A stretch of DNA of 21,665 nucleotides from an uncultured Muribaculaceae bacterium (GCA_910588065.1 CAJUPZ010000030.1:1-21665), one strand, 5' to 3'; positions 14,620 to 21,663 are shown, counted from the stretch's first letter. Program-made: numbers and translations. The notes: a model not told the origin generated them from the letters alone.

Positions 14620-17600
14620 TCAGTCTACTTTGACTTTCAAGGCTTTGCCGCCGGGGATGCGCACAATGTAGATGCCTGCGCGCAGGCCGGTAGCGTTTAC
14701 TCTCCGTCCGGTGAGGTCAAACACCTCGCTGCCTTCCGGAGCGATGATGTTGCCTGCCTCAACGCGTACATTGCTGTCTCTCTCCTCTGAGTCGATACCG
14801 CTGATTTCGCTCGGTATGGCTGAGATGTTGAGGTGGGCTACCTCGCCGGCATATTCCTTGGCCTTCTCCTTGAGGATAGCCATCACGAGGCCACCGCCGG
14901 GGAGCTCGAACTCACCGGTGTAGAGGGTGCCGGTTGCGGGTGTGAGGGTAACATTCTCATCGGTAGTGTAGAAGATTTCGTAGCTGCCGGCTGCGAGGGT
15001 GTTGTCGGCGGGAGCTATGCTCACCACAGGCTCACCGTTTTCGCCGATGTGTGATGTGATCACCACTTTGCCGCTCATCTTCTCCTGAGGAATCACGGGC
15101 TCGGGTTCGGGCTCTTCATCTTCCTCTGCAACAACAACCACAAGCTTGTGGCTCACAGGGCTGTTATCCTTGCCTGCCTCCATTGCGTAGGCGTACACAA
15201 TGTCGGTTTCGGTAAGGGCGAAGGGGCCGGTGTAGGTGCTCTCCTTGAAGTCAACCTTCTCGGCATCGGTAGCTGTCCAGTATCTGATGGAAGCTCCTTC
15301 GGCGGCTTTCATGGTGATGACAGCCTTGCCGGGAGTTGAGTTGTTGACCTCGATGTCTACCGGTGTGGCAACCTCTGTCTGTATGAGGCTCATGACAATG
15401 TGGGTGTGCTCGCTCTCGACAGAGTTTGGAGCGATAGCCTTGGCGTGGATATATTCATTGTTGGCAACGGCAAACGGACGCTGGTACAGGTACCATGTCA
15501 GGTCGTCTTTGCCTTCGCCGAGGGCATAATATATCTCGGCTCCCTTGGTGTCGCAGGTGAGGGTGACCATTGTGCCTGTGAGGAACTTCACCTCGATTTC
15601 GCCATTGTCATTGGGCTGCTCGGCAACCTCGGCATTTTTGCCGAAAGAGGCTTTGACAGCGCCGGTGCGCACAAGGTGGGTTGCGCTCATGGGCCATATC
15701 TCCATCGCGCCGAGGCGGCTGGTGGTGCCGAGCATCACAAATCCGGTGATGTCGTAGCTCTCGCCATCGGTAAATTCAGTGTCGTCGGTTGCGGTGAGGT
15801 TGCCTTCGGAGTCACGCTCGTAGATGGTCACATTGCCGAGCATACTGAGGTTCATGCCGTGCTGTGCGTTGTCGCCGCTCTCCACAACTGTCCAGTCGGC
15901 TGTGCCGCGTTCGGGAGCCTGATGGAGGGCTTTTACGCCTTTGAGTGTCACAAGGCGGCGCGGGTGCTTCTCTATGTCGAGTGCGTCGGTGACGTCCGGC
16001 TCGTGGGTGAATTTGTCATCGGCGGGGCCGGATGAGGCGAAGGTGCTCTTGAATTCGTCGGCCACAGCCATGCGGTTGCCGTTCTCATCCTCATGGAATC
16101 GCACTGTGAATCCGGTGAGGAGGTCGCCCTCGTTGAAGCCCTTGCCTGACCAGCCGCCATCAAGCCTGATGGGGAGGTAGTGGCCAACGCGGCCTACAAC
16201 AAACATGTAGTCACCGCCCATTGCAACAACCTTGGTGTCGCCGGTGAAGCGGTACACCTCACCCTCTTTGGCTGACTTGACAAGGTCGAGGATAAACTGC
16301 AGGTCGCGGCTGTTTTTGCGGAAGCGGCGGGTAACAACATCGCTCGGAGTCATGCCGCGCACTGATGCGAACGCGCGGACAACAACGTCGCCCTCGCCGA
16401 GTTCAAGCCCCTCTGCTCCTTCTTTGTATTCCTTGCGTGATGTGATGACCTTCAAGGGGTCGAGACCGTCGATGCTGTAGTGGATTGTCACCTTCTGGTC
16501 GCCTGTGAGAGTGAGGGCCTCGCCCTTATCATTCTTAGCCTCGGCAGTCATCTTGATGGTGGCGGTGCCGGTGTAGTCTATAACAACATCATCGCCGTCA
16601 ACGGGATCCTCGCCTTCGATGAATACCTGCGGGACGGCCACTTTATCCGAGCCCTCGAAGCTCATCAGGGCGAAAGCGTACTTACCTCTGTCCTGAGTGT
16701 CGTTGTTGTCGTCATTATCAAGCATCACGATGCCGGTGAGGTCGAAGCCGGTGTTGTCGGCAAACGCCTCGGCGAAGCCGCTGCGTACAAACACATCCAT
16801 GCGCATACGGGTAGGAGTGTCGAGGGTCAGGGTGTAGAGATAGGGGTACTCCACCTTGTTATCGCCTGTATTCTCCACTCGGGTAGCCTGCACGGCTTTG
16901 AGCTTGACCATGCACATGCGGTATTTGTTGGAGAAACTGAATTTGATATCGGGAGCGGCGGGGATGGTCTCGTAGTTGTCTTCGCTGATTTCCACGTGGC
17001 GGTCAAATTTGATAGTGCGGGCAAAGCCGTCGTTGTTGCCGAGCAGGTTGCCGCGGTCGTGGGTGGGGCTGATTGCGAAGCCGGTTATCACGTCGCCGAT
17101 CTCAAGGGGAGCGGCGGTGCCGTTCTTATCAAACTCTGTTTCCCAGCCCTGAGGGTTGATGGTGTTCTTGATCAGCAGGCGGCGCAGGTGCTCGTCTTCA
17201 TCCATCTCGGCCTCGGTGTCACTGTTGAAGTCGCGCACGTAGAGGTACTTGTCGGTCTTGGCCTCGATCACCACTTTGCCGGTAATCTGATAGATGTTTT
17301 CAGAGGGGGTGGCGAGCTCTATATCCTTGTAGTCCTTGATAGAAGCCACCTGCACAGCTTTGCGCTTGGTGATGCGCACCTTGGCGGGCGCGAGGCTCTT
17401 CATGCCGTTGAGATGAGCATAGACAACCAACTCCATTGTCTCCTTATCGTTGAGAGCGGAGAGGTCTACTGTAAACTTGTTGTCTACCACTTCTATCTCA
17501 TCACCACCATTGATAGTATAGGTGAATTCAGATTTGTTGTCGGCGTTGCCCTCAACTCTGAAAGTCACTTCGGGCGACACCGCCTGGATGCCGATGAAAC

Positions 17601-20367
17601 CGTCAGGACCCGCATCACCCTTGATGGGGTTGGGAGCGAACAGGTTTGGAGTGCCGGGACACTGCTCTATAGGCTTGACGGGGAATATGGATATCTGGTC
17701 AACCATGCCGATGTAGCCGCAGATGCGATACATCTTGCCGGTTTCGAGGGAGTTGAGCTGTGAAGGGTCAAAGCCCGGAGCTTCGAGGCGGGTGTAGACG
17801 GGCATTTCAGTGCCGTCGGCCAGTCTCACCTTGTTGCCGCCGAGCCATGTGGCCGAACGGAGCTCAACATAGCGGTTGAAATCTTCCGCGGGGGTTATTG
17901 TGGTGCGCTCAACCTCCTGAGGCTCAACCTTGATGAAGTTATCTGTTATCATGTCCTTGAGCAGGGTTCTGAACTCCTCGGTTGCTGAGCTGAGTCGGAT
18001 CTCAGGATAGTTTTCGCCTTCATTGTAGTGGAGTCGTCCGGTAACGCCACCCTCTTTGATAAACCAGTTGTTTTTGTTGTCGGTCAGCACATTGCCATAC
18101 TGACCGTAGAGATTCTGGCCTACCACCTTTATGACATTGCCCTTGGTGTCCATGAGATAGAGGTAGTCGGGTGAGCCGAGCGCGCTTGTGCGGTAAGAGC
18201 CCACAACCTTCCAAGGCTCCGCGTTCTGCACCAGAGTGTTCTCGCCATAGCCGAGCTTTGACACCCAATCGCTCTTGTTTTCAAGACTTATGGCTTCGGC
18301 TGACAGCTGTTTGAGGTCGATATATGTCGGCTCGCTGTAGATAATGACTTTGTCGCTTGCGGCGGAAGCCTTGCGGCCGGCGCGCACAAAGAGGCGTCCG
18401 GTAGAGAAGATGTTATCGATATTTATACCGGACTCAGTGTTACCGTCTGAATAATCTACATGTATCCAATCGATACCGGTGTCGGGAGTTTCGGGCCATT
18501 TGCCGTTTTTCTCGGGACACATCATCACTTCCAGAAGATTTGTCATCTCTGCATCCTTGGAGTGGGCGTTGATGTTGAGCATCAGGCTGTTGTTGACAAA
18601 AGTCACCTCGGTGCGGTAATCGCCGAGATATCCGTCCACTACCTTGATTGTTGGCGCGCCGGGAGCTGCGAGGCGCACCTTGATTTCGGTGATGTCGCCC
18701 ACACCTGCATTATTCTTTGCCGCCACATACAGGTAGCCTTCTGTCACGGCATTTGCTGAGGGAACGTTATATTCTCCTTCGTTAAGCAGTTGGGCTGCGT
18801 CAAGTTCAAGATATTTGGTGTTATCGCCGGTAAGATCTTTCTCACAAAAGCCGAGCGTCTGCTTTATCGTGCTGAGATTAAGGTCGTTGGATAGATCCTG
18901 CTTAAGCTCGGTGAACATCAGGCACAGCTTGTCGCCGCTGTAAGGAGAGCCATCGAGGTTAAAGGTCATGCGGGCCTTGTCGGTAAACACAACCTCTGAC
19001 AGTCCGGTAGTAACCGGCGTTGTGCTTTTGCTGCTGCTGTAATACCATTTGAGGGCGGGAGCGGATGGAGCGGCCGGGGGAGCGACACGCTTGAATGTGA
19101 GCTTAAGCTCCTGACCGATAGCTCCATTTGCGGCAACCGGCACCATGCGCACAACTGTTGAGCCACCGATGCCCACGCCGGTTATGGTCATGTTTGCGAT
19201 GTTTGTCCCTGATGTGAGAGTCATCTCGCGGCCATATTGCTCCGGATCAGCATCTTCGGCAGTGGTGTAGAGCACCTTTATAGCTTCGGCGGGAAGATTC
19301 ACATAAAGCGGAGTTGTTTCATCAACGAACTCGATGGTGCCTTTGGCGGCATCGTATGTGGGATATCCGAGTTCTCCTGCAGTCTCCGGACTGTATATAA
19401 GTTCAAACGCTGCCCTTTCTCTTTTTGCATAAAGGGTCAGAACTTTACCAGCGTTGCCTTCCGAGTCATATCCCATTACCTTGACAGTGGTGTTTGCTCC
19501 TAACCGGGCATCCCGCAGAGGAATAACGGCCTTGCCATCAGTGATGTTCAGTTGTTTTGTGGAGTTGGTAATACCCTCCTCGTTGAGGGCATACACAAGC
19601 ATTGTAGCCTCCTCAGGAACATCAATAGCAATGTCAACATCTTTGGCGCTGAATGTGTAGTCCTTAGTAGATGCGTTGTAGCTCGCCCCCTCCGGCTGAG
19701 TAGCGCTGACAGTCGGCGCCGCCATCGGAGAAGTGAAGCTGTAAGTGATGCTGTTGTTTATAAAATATGATAAGGAACTACTATAATTGCCTATGTTAGT
19801 TAATGTTATAGATTGTTGGGGTTCTGAAGGCGTGAAAATCCAATATTCTGATGTAGAGGAAATAACTTCGCTTTCCCATGTTCCGGCTACATCTGCTTTA
19901 TATGGAGCGGACGTGCGGTTTGATTCAACAGAATTTCTAAATTTTAATTTTGTAAACTTCCGGGAATCGTCGCTGGAGGAAATGGTCATTTTACCATTAT
20001 ATTCAATAATTACGCCTCCTTGCGAGCCGTTTCCCAAAACTAAACGTCCCGGATGGATATTCAGTAAAGGGGCATTAGTCGCTTGAAAAGCCATCGAAAT
20101 TGCAAAATTTCCATCTGTTTTTGAGGCAATGGTTAAGCCTGAGAGATTATTTATGGTAGCCCATTTATTATTAGTCCAGGATATTTGGTTAGCAGGACCA
20201 GCCTGACTAGTACGAACTCTATAGCCAGATGCTGAGCAAGTATAGCCATCAGTTACAGAGCAACTTGACTGTGAACTGGTAATTGTAACTGTTACGGATT
20301 CTTCGGCGGCTCTGCCTGGAGGGGCGAAGAGCAGGATTGCAAATAGCAAGAGTAAAAGTTTTTTCAT
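14620..20367 (-). CDS. Giant multidomain secreted protein with T9SS type A-like C-terminal sorting domain
   Basis: A 1915-aa protein with an N-terminal signal peptide (KKLLLLLFAILLFAPPGRA, cleavage near residue 20). Residues about 25-215 form a beta-rich module. Further on are Ig/FN3-like stretches, and three segments resembling OB-fold modules (about 685-900, 1005-1245 and 1350-1565; e.g. YQITGKVVIEAKTDKYLYVRD and YRFTGDTKVVAMGGDYMFVV). Three chitobiase-C-terminal-like modules follow (about 1570-1850; e.g. GAEIYYALGEG), interrupted by an acidic Pro/Glu linker (EEDEEPEPEPVIP). The end is a typical type A sorting domain (EVFDLTGRRVNATGLRAGIYIVR). No catalytic domain is recognized; adhesion, glycan binding or a scaffold role are possible. 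The longest frame starts at TTG (20373), but ATG at 20367 directly precedes the signal peptide. The 5' ~600 bp are distinctly AT-rich. It is single-gene, with its own promoter and terminator. Confidence 0.85.
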   Translation of the reverse strand: MKKLLLLLFAILLFAPPGRAAEESVTVTITSSQSSCSVTDGYTCSASGYRVRTSQAGPANQISWTNNKWATINNLSGLTIASKTDGNFAISMAFQATNAPLLNIHPGRLVLGNGSQGGVIIEYNGKMTISSSDDSRKFTKLKFRNSVESNRTSAPYKADVAGTWESEVISSTSEYWIFTPSEPQQSITLTNIGNYSSSLSYFINNSITYSFTSPMAAPTVSATQPEGASYNASTKDYTFSAKDVDIAIDVPEEATMLVYALNEEGITNSTKQLNITDGKAVIPLRDARLGANTTVKVMGYDSEGNAGKVLTLYAKRERAAFELIYSPETAGELGYPTYDAAKGTIEFVDETTPLYVNLPAEAIKVLYTTAEDADPEQYGREMTLTSGTNIANMTITGVGIGGSTVVRMVPVAANGAIGQELKLTFKRVAPPAAPSAPALKWYYSSSKSTTPVTTGLSEVVFTDKARMTFNLDGSPYSGDKLCLMFTELKQDLSNDLNLSTIKQTLGFCEKDLTGDNTKYLELDAAQLLNEGEYNVPSANAVTEGYLYVAAKNNAGVGDITEIKVRLAAPGAPTIKVVDGYLGDYRTEVTFVNNSLMLNINAHSKDAEMTNLLEVMMCPEKNGKWPETPDTGIDWIHVDYSDGNTESGINIDNIFSTGRLFVRAGRKASAASDKVIIYSEPTYIDLKQLSAEAISLENKSDWVSKLGYGENTLVQNAEPWKVVGSYRTSALGSPDYLYLMDTKGNVIKVVGQNLYGQYGNVLTDNKNNWFIKEGGVTGRLHYNEGENYPEIRLSSATEEFRTLLKDMITDNFIKVEPQEVERTTITPAEDFNRYVELRSATWLGGNKVRLADGTEMPVYTRLEAPGFDPSQLNSLETGKMYRICGYIGMVDQISIFPVKPIEQCPGTPNLFAPNPIKGDAGPDGFIGIQAVSPEVTFRVEGNADNKSEFTYTINGGDEIEVVDNKFTVDLSALNDKETMELVVYAHLNGMKSLAPAKVRITKRKAVQVASIKDYKDIELATPSENIYQITGKVVIEAKTDKYLYVRDFNSDTEAEMDEDEHLRRLLIKNTINPQGWETEFDKNGTAAPLEIGDVITGFAISPTHDRGNLLGNNDGFARTIKFDRHVEISEDNYETIPAAPDIKFSFSNKYRMCMVKLKAVQATRVENTGDNKVEYPYLYTLTLDTPTRMRMDVFVRSGFAEAFADNTGFDLTGIVMLDNDDNNDTQDRGKYAFALMSFEGSDKVAVPQVFIEGEDPVDGDDVVIDYTGTATIKMTAEAKNDKGEALTLTGDQKVTIHYSIDGLDPLKVITSRKEYKEGAEGLELGEGDVVVRAFASVRGMTPSDVVTRRFRKNSRDLQFILDLVKSAKEGEVYRFTGDTKVVAMGGDYMFVVGRVGHYLPIRLDGGWSGKGFNEGDLLTGFTVRFHEDENGNRMAVADEFKSTFASSGPADDKFTHEPDVTDALDIEKHPRRLVTLKGVKALHQAPERGTADWTVVESGDNAQHGMNLSMLGNVTIYERDSEGNLTATDDTEFTDGESYDITGFVMLGTTSRLGAMEIWPMSATHLVRTGAVKASFGKNAEVAEQPNDNGEIEVKFLTGTMVTLTCDTKGAEIYYALGEGKDDLTWYLYQRPFAVANNEYIHAKAIAPNSVESEHTHIVMSLIQTEVATPVDIEVNNSTPGKAVITMKAAEGASIRYWTATDAEKVDFKESTYTGPFALTETDIVYAYAMEAGKDNSPVSHKLVVVVAEEDEEPEPEPVIPQEKMSGKVVITSHIGENGEPVVSIAPADNTLAAGSYEIFYTTDENVTLTPATGTLYTGEFELPGGGLVMAILKEKAKEYAGEVAHLNISAIPSEISGIDSEERDSNVRVEAGNIIAPEGSEVFDLTGRRVNATGLRAGIYIVRIPGGKALKVKVD

Positions 20368-20373
20368 AAGCAA

Positions 20374-20583
20374 GTTCTTGTATTGATTGGTTAGTTATAA
20401 AGTTGATTCGCAGGGGTATGGATATGACGAAGCAGGCCGGCAAGCGCATTGCGCGCATGTCGGCCTGAATGGTGTATAAAAGATGTTATCGGCGAGACTA
20501 ACTCGCTGATATTCAAATAATTGTTATGGGGGGGGGGTAGAAATATTCCTGTACATCTTAATTCACTCCCGGTATTGATTCAA
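20374..20583 (-). promoter_or_regulatory. Long 5' leader of the giant gene with hairpins and homopolymer
   Basis: About 205 nt separate the predicted transcription start from the ATG. The leader holds a 10-bp stem with one G-T pair (TATCAGCGAG/CTCGCCGATA, 20487-20511), a second hairpin (CAGGCCG/CGGCCTG, 20433-20467, with an internal GCGC pairing), and a C10 run near its 5' end. No short open frame with a convincing start was identified. Its length and structure suggest post-transcriptional control, but no known riboswitch class is recognized. Confidence 0.5.
20528..20537. repeat. Poly-G/C homopolymer (10 bp) in the giant gene's leader
   Basis: Ten consecutive G on the plus strand (C10 in the predicted mRNA), about 45 nt after the predicted transcription start. 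Tracts of this length are prone to slipped-strand length change. It is not in a coding frame, so any effect would be on leader structure or transcription. Confidence 0.8.
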
Positions 20584-20616
20584 GCAAAAGTAATGATGAT
20601 TTTGTGCCGTGCCAAA
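20584..20616 (-). promoter_or_regulatory. Promoter of the giant surface-protein gene
   Basis: Minus strand TTTG (20616-20613), exactly 20 nt, then TACTTTTGC (20592-20584): a complete Bacteroidetes promoter. The predicted start is near 20578. The truncated repeat unit E lies just upstream of it. Confidence 0.8.
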
Positions 20617-20633
20617 TTTTTAACGTTTTTTTT

Positions 20634-20675
20634 CACTTCGTACGGGGTTAACAAAATTGGAGAGCCTCCGGCTCT
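20634..20675 (-). repeat. Truncated GNA-hairpin repeat, unit E
   Basis: On the minus strand, hairpin 1 is AGAGCC-GGA-GGCTCT (20675-20661). It is followed by a diverged linker ending TTGTTAA and by CCCCGTACGAAGTG, i.e. the 5' arm, GAA loop and first three bases of the 3' arm of hairpin 2, then an A-run. The rest of the unit is missing. Its hairpin 1 stem is unlike that of any other copy but again closes on a GGA loop. Confidence 0.75.
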
Positions 20676-20686
20676 ATATTACGGAC

Positions 20687-20717
20687 CCGCCATGTAGGGG
20701 AGCCGATATATCGCGCC
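20687..20717. repeat. Second copy of the CGATATATCG module
   Basis: 31 bp matching 14114-14144 with a single difference (A at 20701 for C). It precedes repeat unit B by 47 bp, just as the first copy precedes unit A, so the two module types travel together. Confidence 0.85.
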
Positions 20718-20746
20718 TTCATCATCCCACTGTCCTCATGTTATGG

Positions 20747-20847
20747 GGCGTCGGAGACGTCTGAGCGCAGTATGCGCGATTATCTTGTTAGCCGCGTACG
20801 TAGTGCGCGGATTATTGCGTGTTACCTATGTGGTGCCGGAGGTACCA
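20747..20847 (+). repeat. GNA-hairpin repeat, unit B (with an extra fourth hairpin)
   Basis: An additional hairpin GGCGTC-GGA-GACGTC (20747-20761) precedes the standard three: GCGCA-GTA-TGCGC (20765-20777), CCGCGTAC-GTA-GTGCGCGG (20792-20810) and TGGTGCC-GGA-GGTACCA (20831-20847). Linkers are 14 nt and 20 nt. It lies 18 bp beyond the transposase stop codon, in the opposite orientation to units C and D, so it could also act on the transposase transcript's 3' end. Confidence 0.88.
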
Positions 20848-20865
20848 GACCTTCCAGCTGCTGAC

Positions 20866-21309
20866 CTATGCAAGATCATCCGGGTAGAAGTCAAGGCCGT
20901 TTTCTTTGGCAAAAGCTTCCACTTCGTCAATAAACGAGCACCCTCTATGGTGGATTTCCTGATTAATGATATATTGTTTGCAGGCTGCTAAAGCCTCAAT
21001 GCCTAATGTGACAGCATAATATCCTTTTCCCCAGCCAACAAAGTAAGGCAGTATTCGGGTTTGCCTCAGCCAGTAACTGCTCGATTGCTTTATTTCCTGA
21101 ACACAGCGCGAAAGCGAGACGGTGGGATGAAGGTCCAATAATATATGTATATGATCCTCAACGCCATTCATACGTATCAGATGACAGTTCTGATTTTTGA
21201 TTATGCCGAAGATATACGCATACAACTCCTTTTTGCTATGTTCCGGAATTGTTCTCTCTCGGTTCTTGGTTGCAAACACTATATGGAAAATGCATCTGGT
21301 TTTACTCAT
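20866..21309 (-). CDS. Y1 (HUH) transposase, IS200/REP-associated type (RAYT)
   Basis: A 147-aa single-domain Y1 transposase that would cut and join single-stranded DNA beside hairpins. The metal-binding HUH motif is HIH at residues 53-55 (VEDHIHILL), and the catalytic tyrosine is predicted as Tyr113 in QYIINQEIHH, with Gln117 nearby. The segment SLSRCVQEIKQSSSYWL and the aromatic GWGKGYYAVTL are typical of the family. It has no accompanying TnpB. Inverted copies of a hairpin repeat lie on both sides (unit B and unit C), the hallmark of a REP-associated transposase. The preferred start is ATG 21309 (MSKTRCIFHIVFATKN). The frame is open further upstream to an ATG at 21339 that lies inside repeat unit C. 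It appears intact. The gene is AT-rich relative to neighbours, which fits acquisition. Confidence 0.88.
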   Translation of the reverse strand: MSKTRCIFHIVFATKNRERTIPEHSKKELYAYIFGIIKNQNCHLIRMNGVEDHIHILLDLHPTVSLSRCVQEIKQSSSYWLRQTRILPYFVGWGKGYYAVTLGIEALAACKQYIINQEIHHRGCSFIDEVEAFAKENGLDFYPDDLA

Positions 21310-21440
21310 AATGTAGAAGTGTGGTACCTCCGGCACCATATTGTTGGTTTGGTTTACTGCCCCGCACTTCGTACGGGGTTAACAAGATAATCGCGCATCC
21401 TGCGCTCAGGTTAAGACACCATTTGGGAGGATGTGGTTTA
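21310..21440 (-). promoter_or_regulatory. Predicted leader of the transposase mRNA, containing repeat unit C
   Basis: Between the predicted start point (about 21436) and the ATG at 21309 lies all of unit C in the sense orientation, so the GNA hairpins would form in the mRNA. Hairpin 3 occupies the last part of the leader, ending about 12 nt before the start codon. This could limit translation or let the protein bind its own message. Confidence 0.55.
21319..21408 (-). repeat. Three-hairpin GNA repeat, unit C
   Basis: On the minus strand: GCGCA-GGA-TGCGC (21405-21393), 14-nt linker, CCCCGTAC-GAA-GTGCGGGG (21378-21360), 21-nt linker, TGGTGCC-GGA-GGTACCA (21338-21322). The 90-bp block 21319-21408 is repeated at 21499-21588 with one substitution. 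Confidence 0.92.
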
Positions 21441-21473
21441 GCAAAGATACGATTCAGCTGGCGTATTTGCAAA
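21441..21473 (-). promoter_or_regulatory. Promoter of the transposase gene
   Basis: Minus-strand TTTG (21473-21470), 20 nt, TATCTTTGC (21449-21441): a complete consensus-like promoter, located between repeat units C and D and pointing to the transposase. Confidence 0.8.
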
Positions 21474-21498
21474 TCCATCCGGTATTTTGTTCTCTTTT

Positions 21499-21588
21499 GT
21501 GTGGTACCTCCGGCACCATATTGTTGGTTTGGTTTACTGCCCCGCACTCCGTACGGGGTTAACAAGATAATCGCGCATCCTGCGCTCA
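21499..21588 (-). repeat. Three-hairpin GNA repeat, unit D
   Basis: Identical to unit C in 89 of 90 positions, in direct orientation, with starts exactly 180 bp apart. The only difference is the central base of the hairpin 2 loop (GGA here, GAA in C; position 21549 against 21369). Hairpins lie at 21585-21573, 21558-21540 and 21518-21502. Confidence 0.92.
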
Positions 21589-21605
21589 TCACCGCAGCGC
21601 GGTGA
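21589..21605. repeat. 7-bp hairpin next to unit D
   Basis: TCACCGC-AGC-GCGGTGA forms a perfect stem directly abutting unit D. Its loop is not GNA on either strand, so it is not counted as part of the unit. Confidence 0.6.
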
Positions 21606-21620
21606 CATGGAGATAGCTTT

Positions 21621-21663
21621 TACCTTTGCAACGGGATTCAGAGTTAACATTTGCTCTCTGAAT
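21621..21663 (+). promoter_or_regulatory. Possible plus-strand -7 box and dyad at window edge
   Basis: TACCTTTGC (21621-21629) fits a -7 element reading out of the window, but no -33 TTTG is seen at the proper distance. It is followed by an 8-bp inverted repeat ATTCAGAG/CTCTGAAT (21636-21663, 12-nt loop), which would fall in the leader. The gene it might serve lies beyond the window. Confidence 0.4.

Noticed and set aside
16480..17763. 427-aa plus-strand open frame opposite the giant gene
   Set aside because: It is a shadow of the giant coding sequence; it has His/Val/Gly-rich low-information sequence and no promoter or family motif.
20747..21408. Ordinary IS200/IS605 insertion sequence
   Set aside because: The transposase is of the right fold, but IS200/IS605 elements have dissimilar subterminal hairpins and no inverted repeats. 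Here inverted multi-hairpin units flank the gene and recur far away without it, which fits a REP-associated system better.
21319..21588. CRISPR array
   Set aside because: There are only two direct copies, the repeats are 90 bp with internal hairpins, the single spacer contains a promoter, and no cas genes are present.
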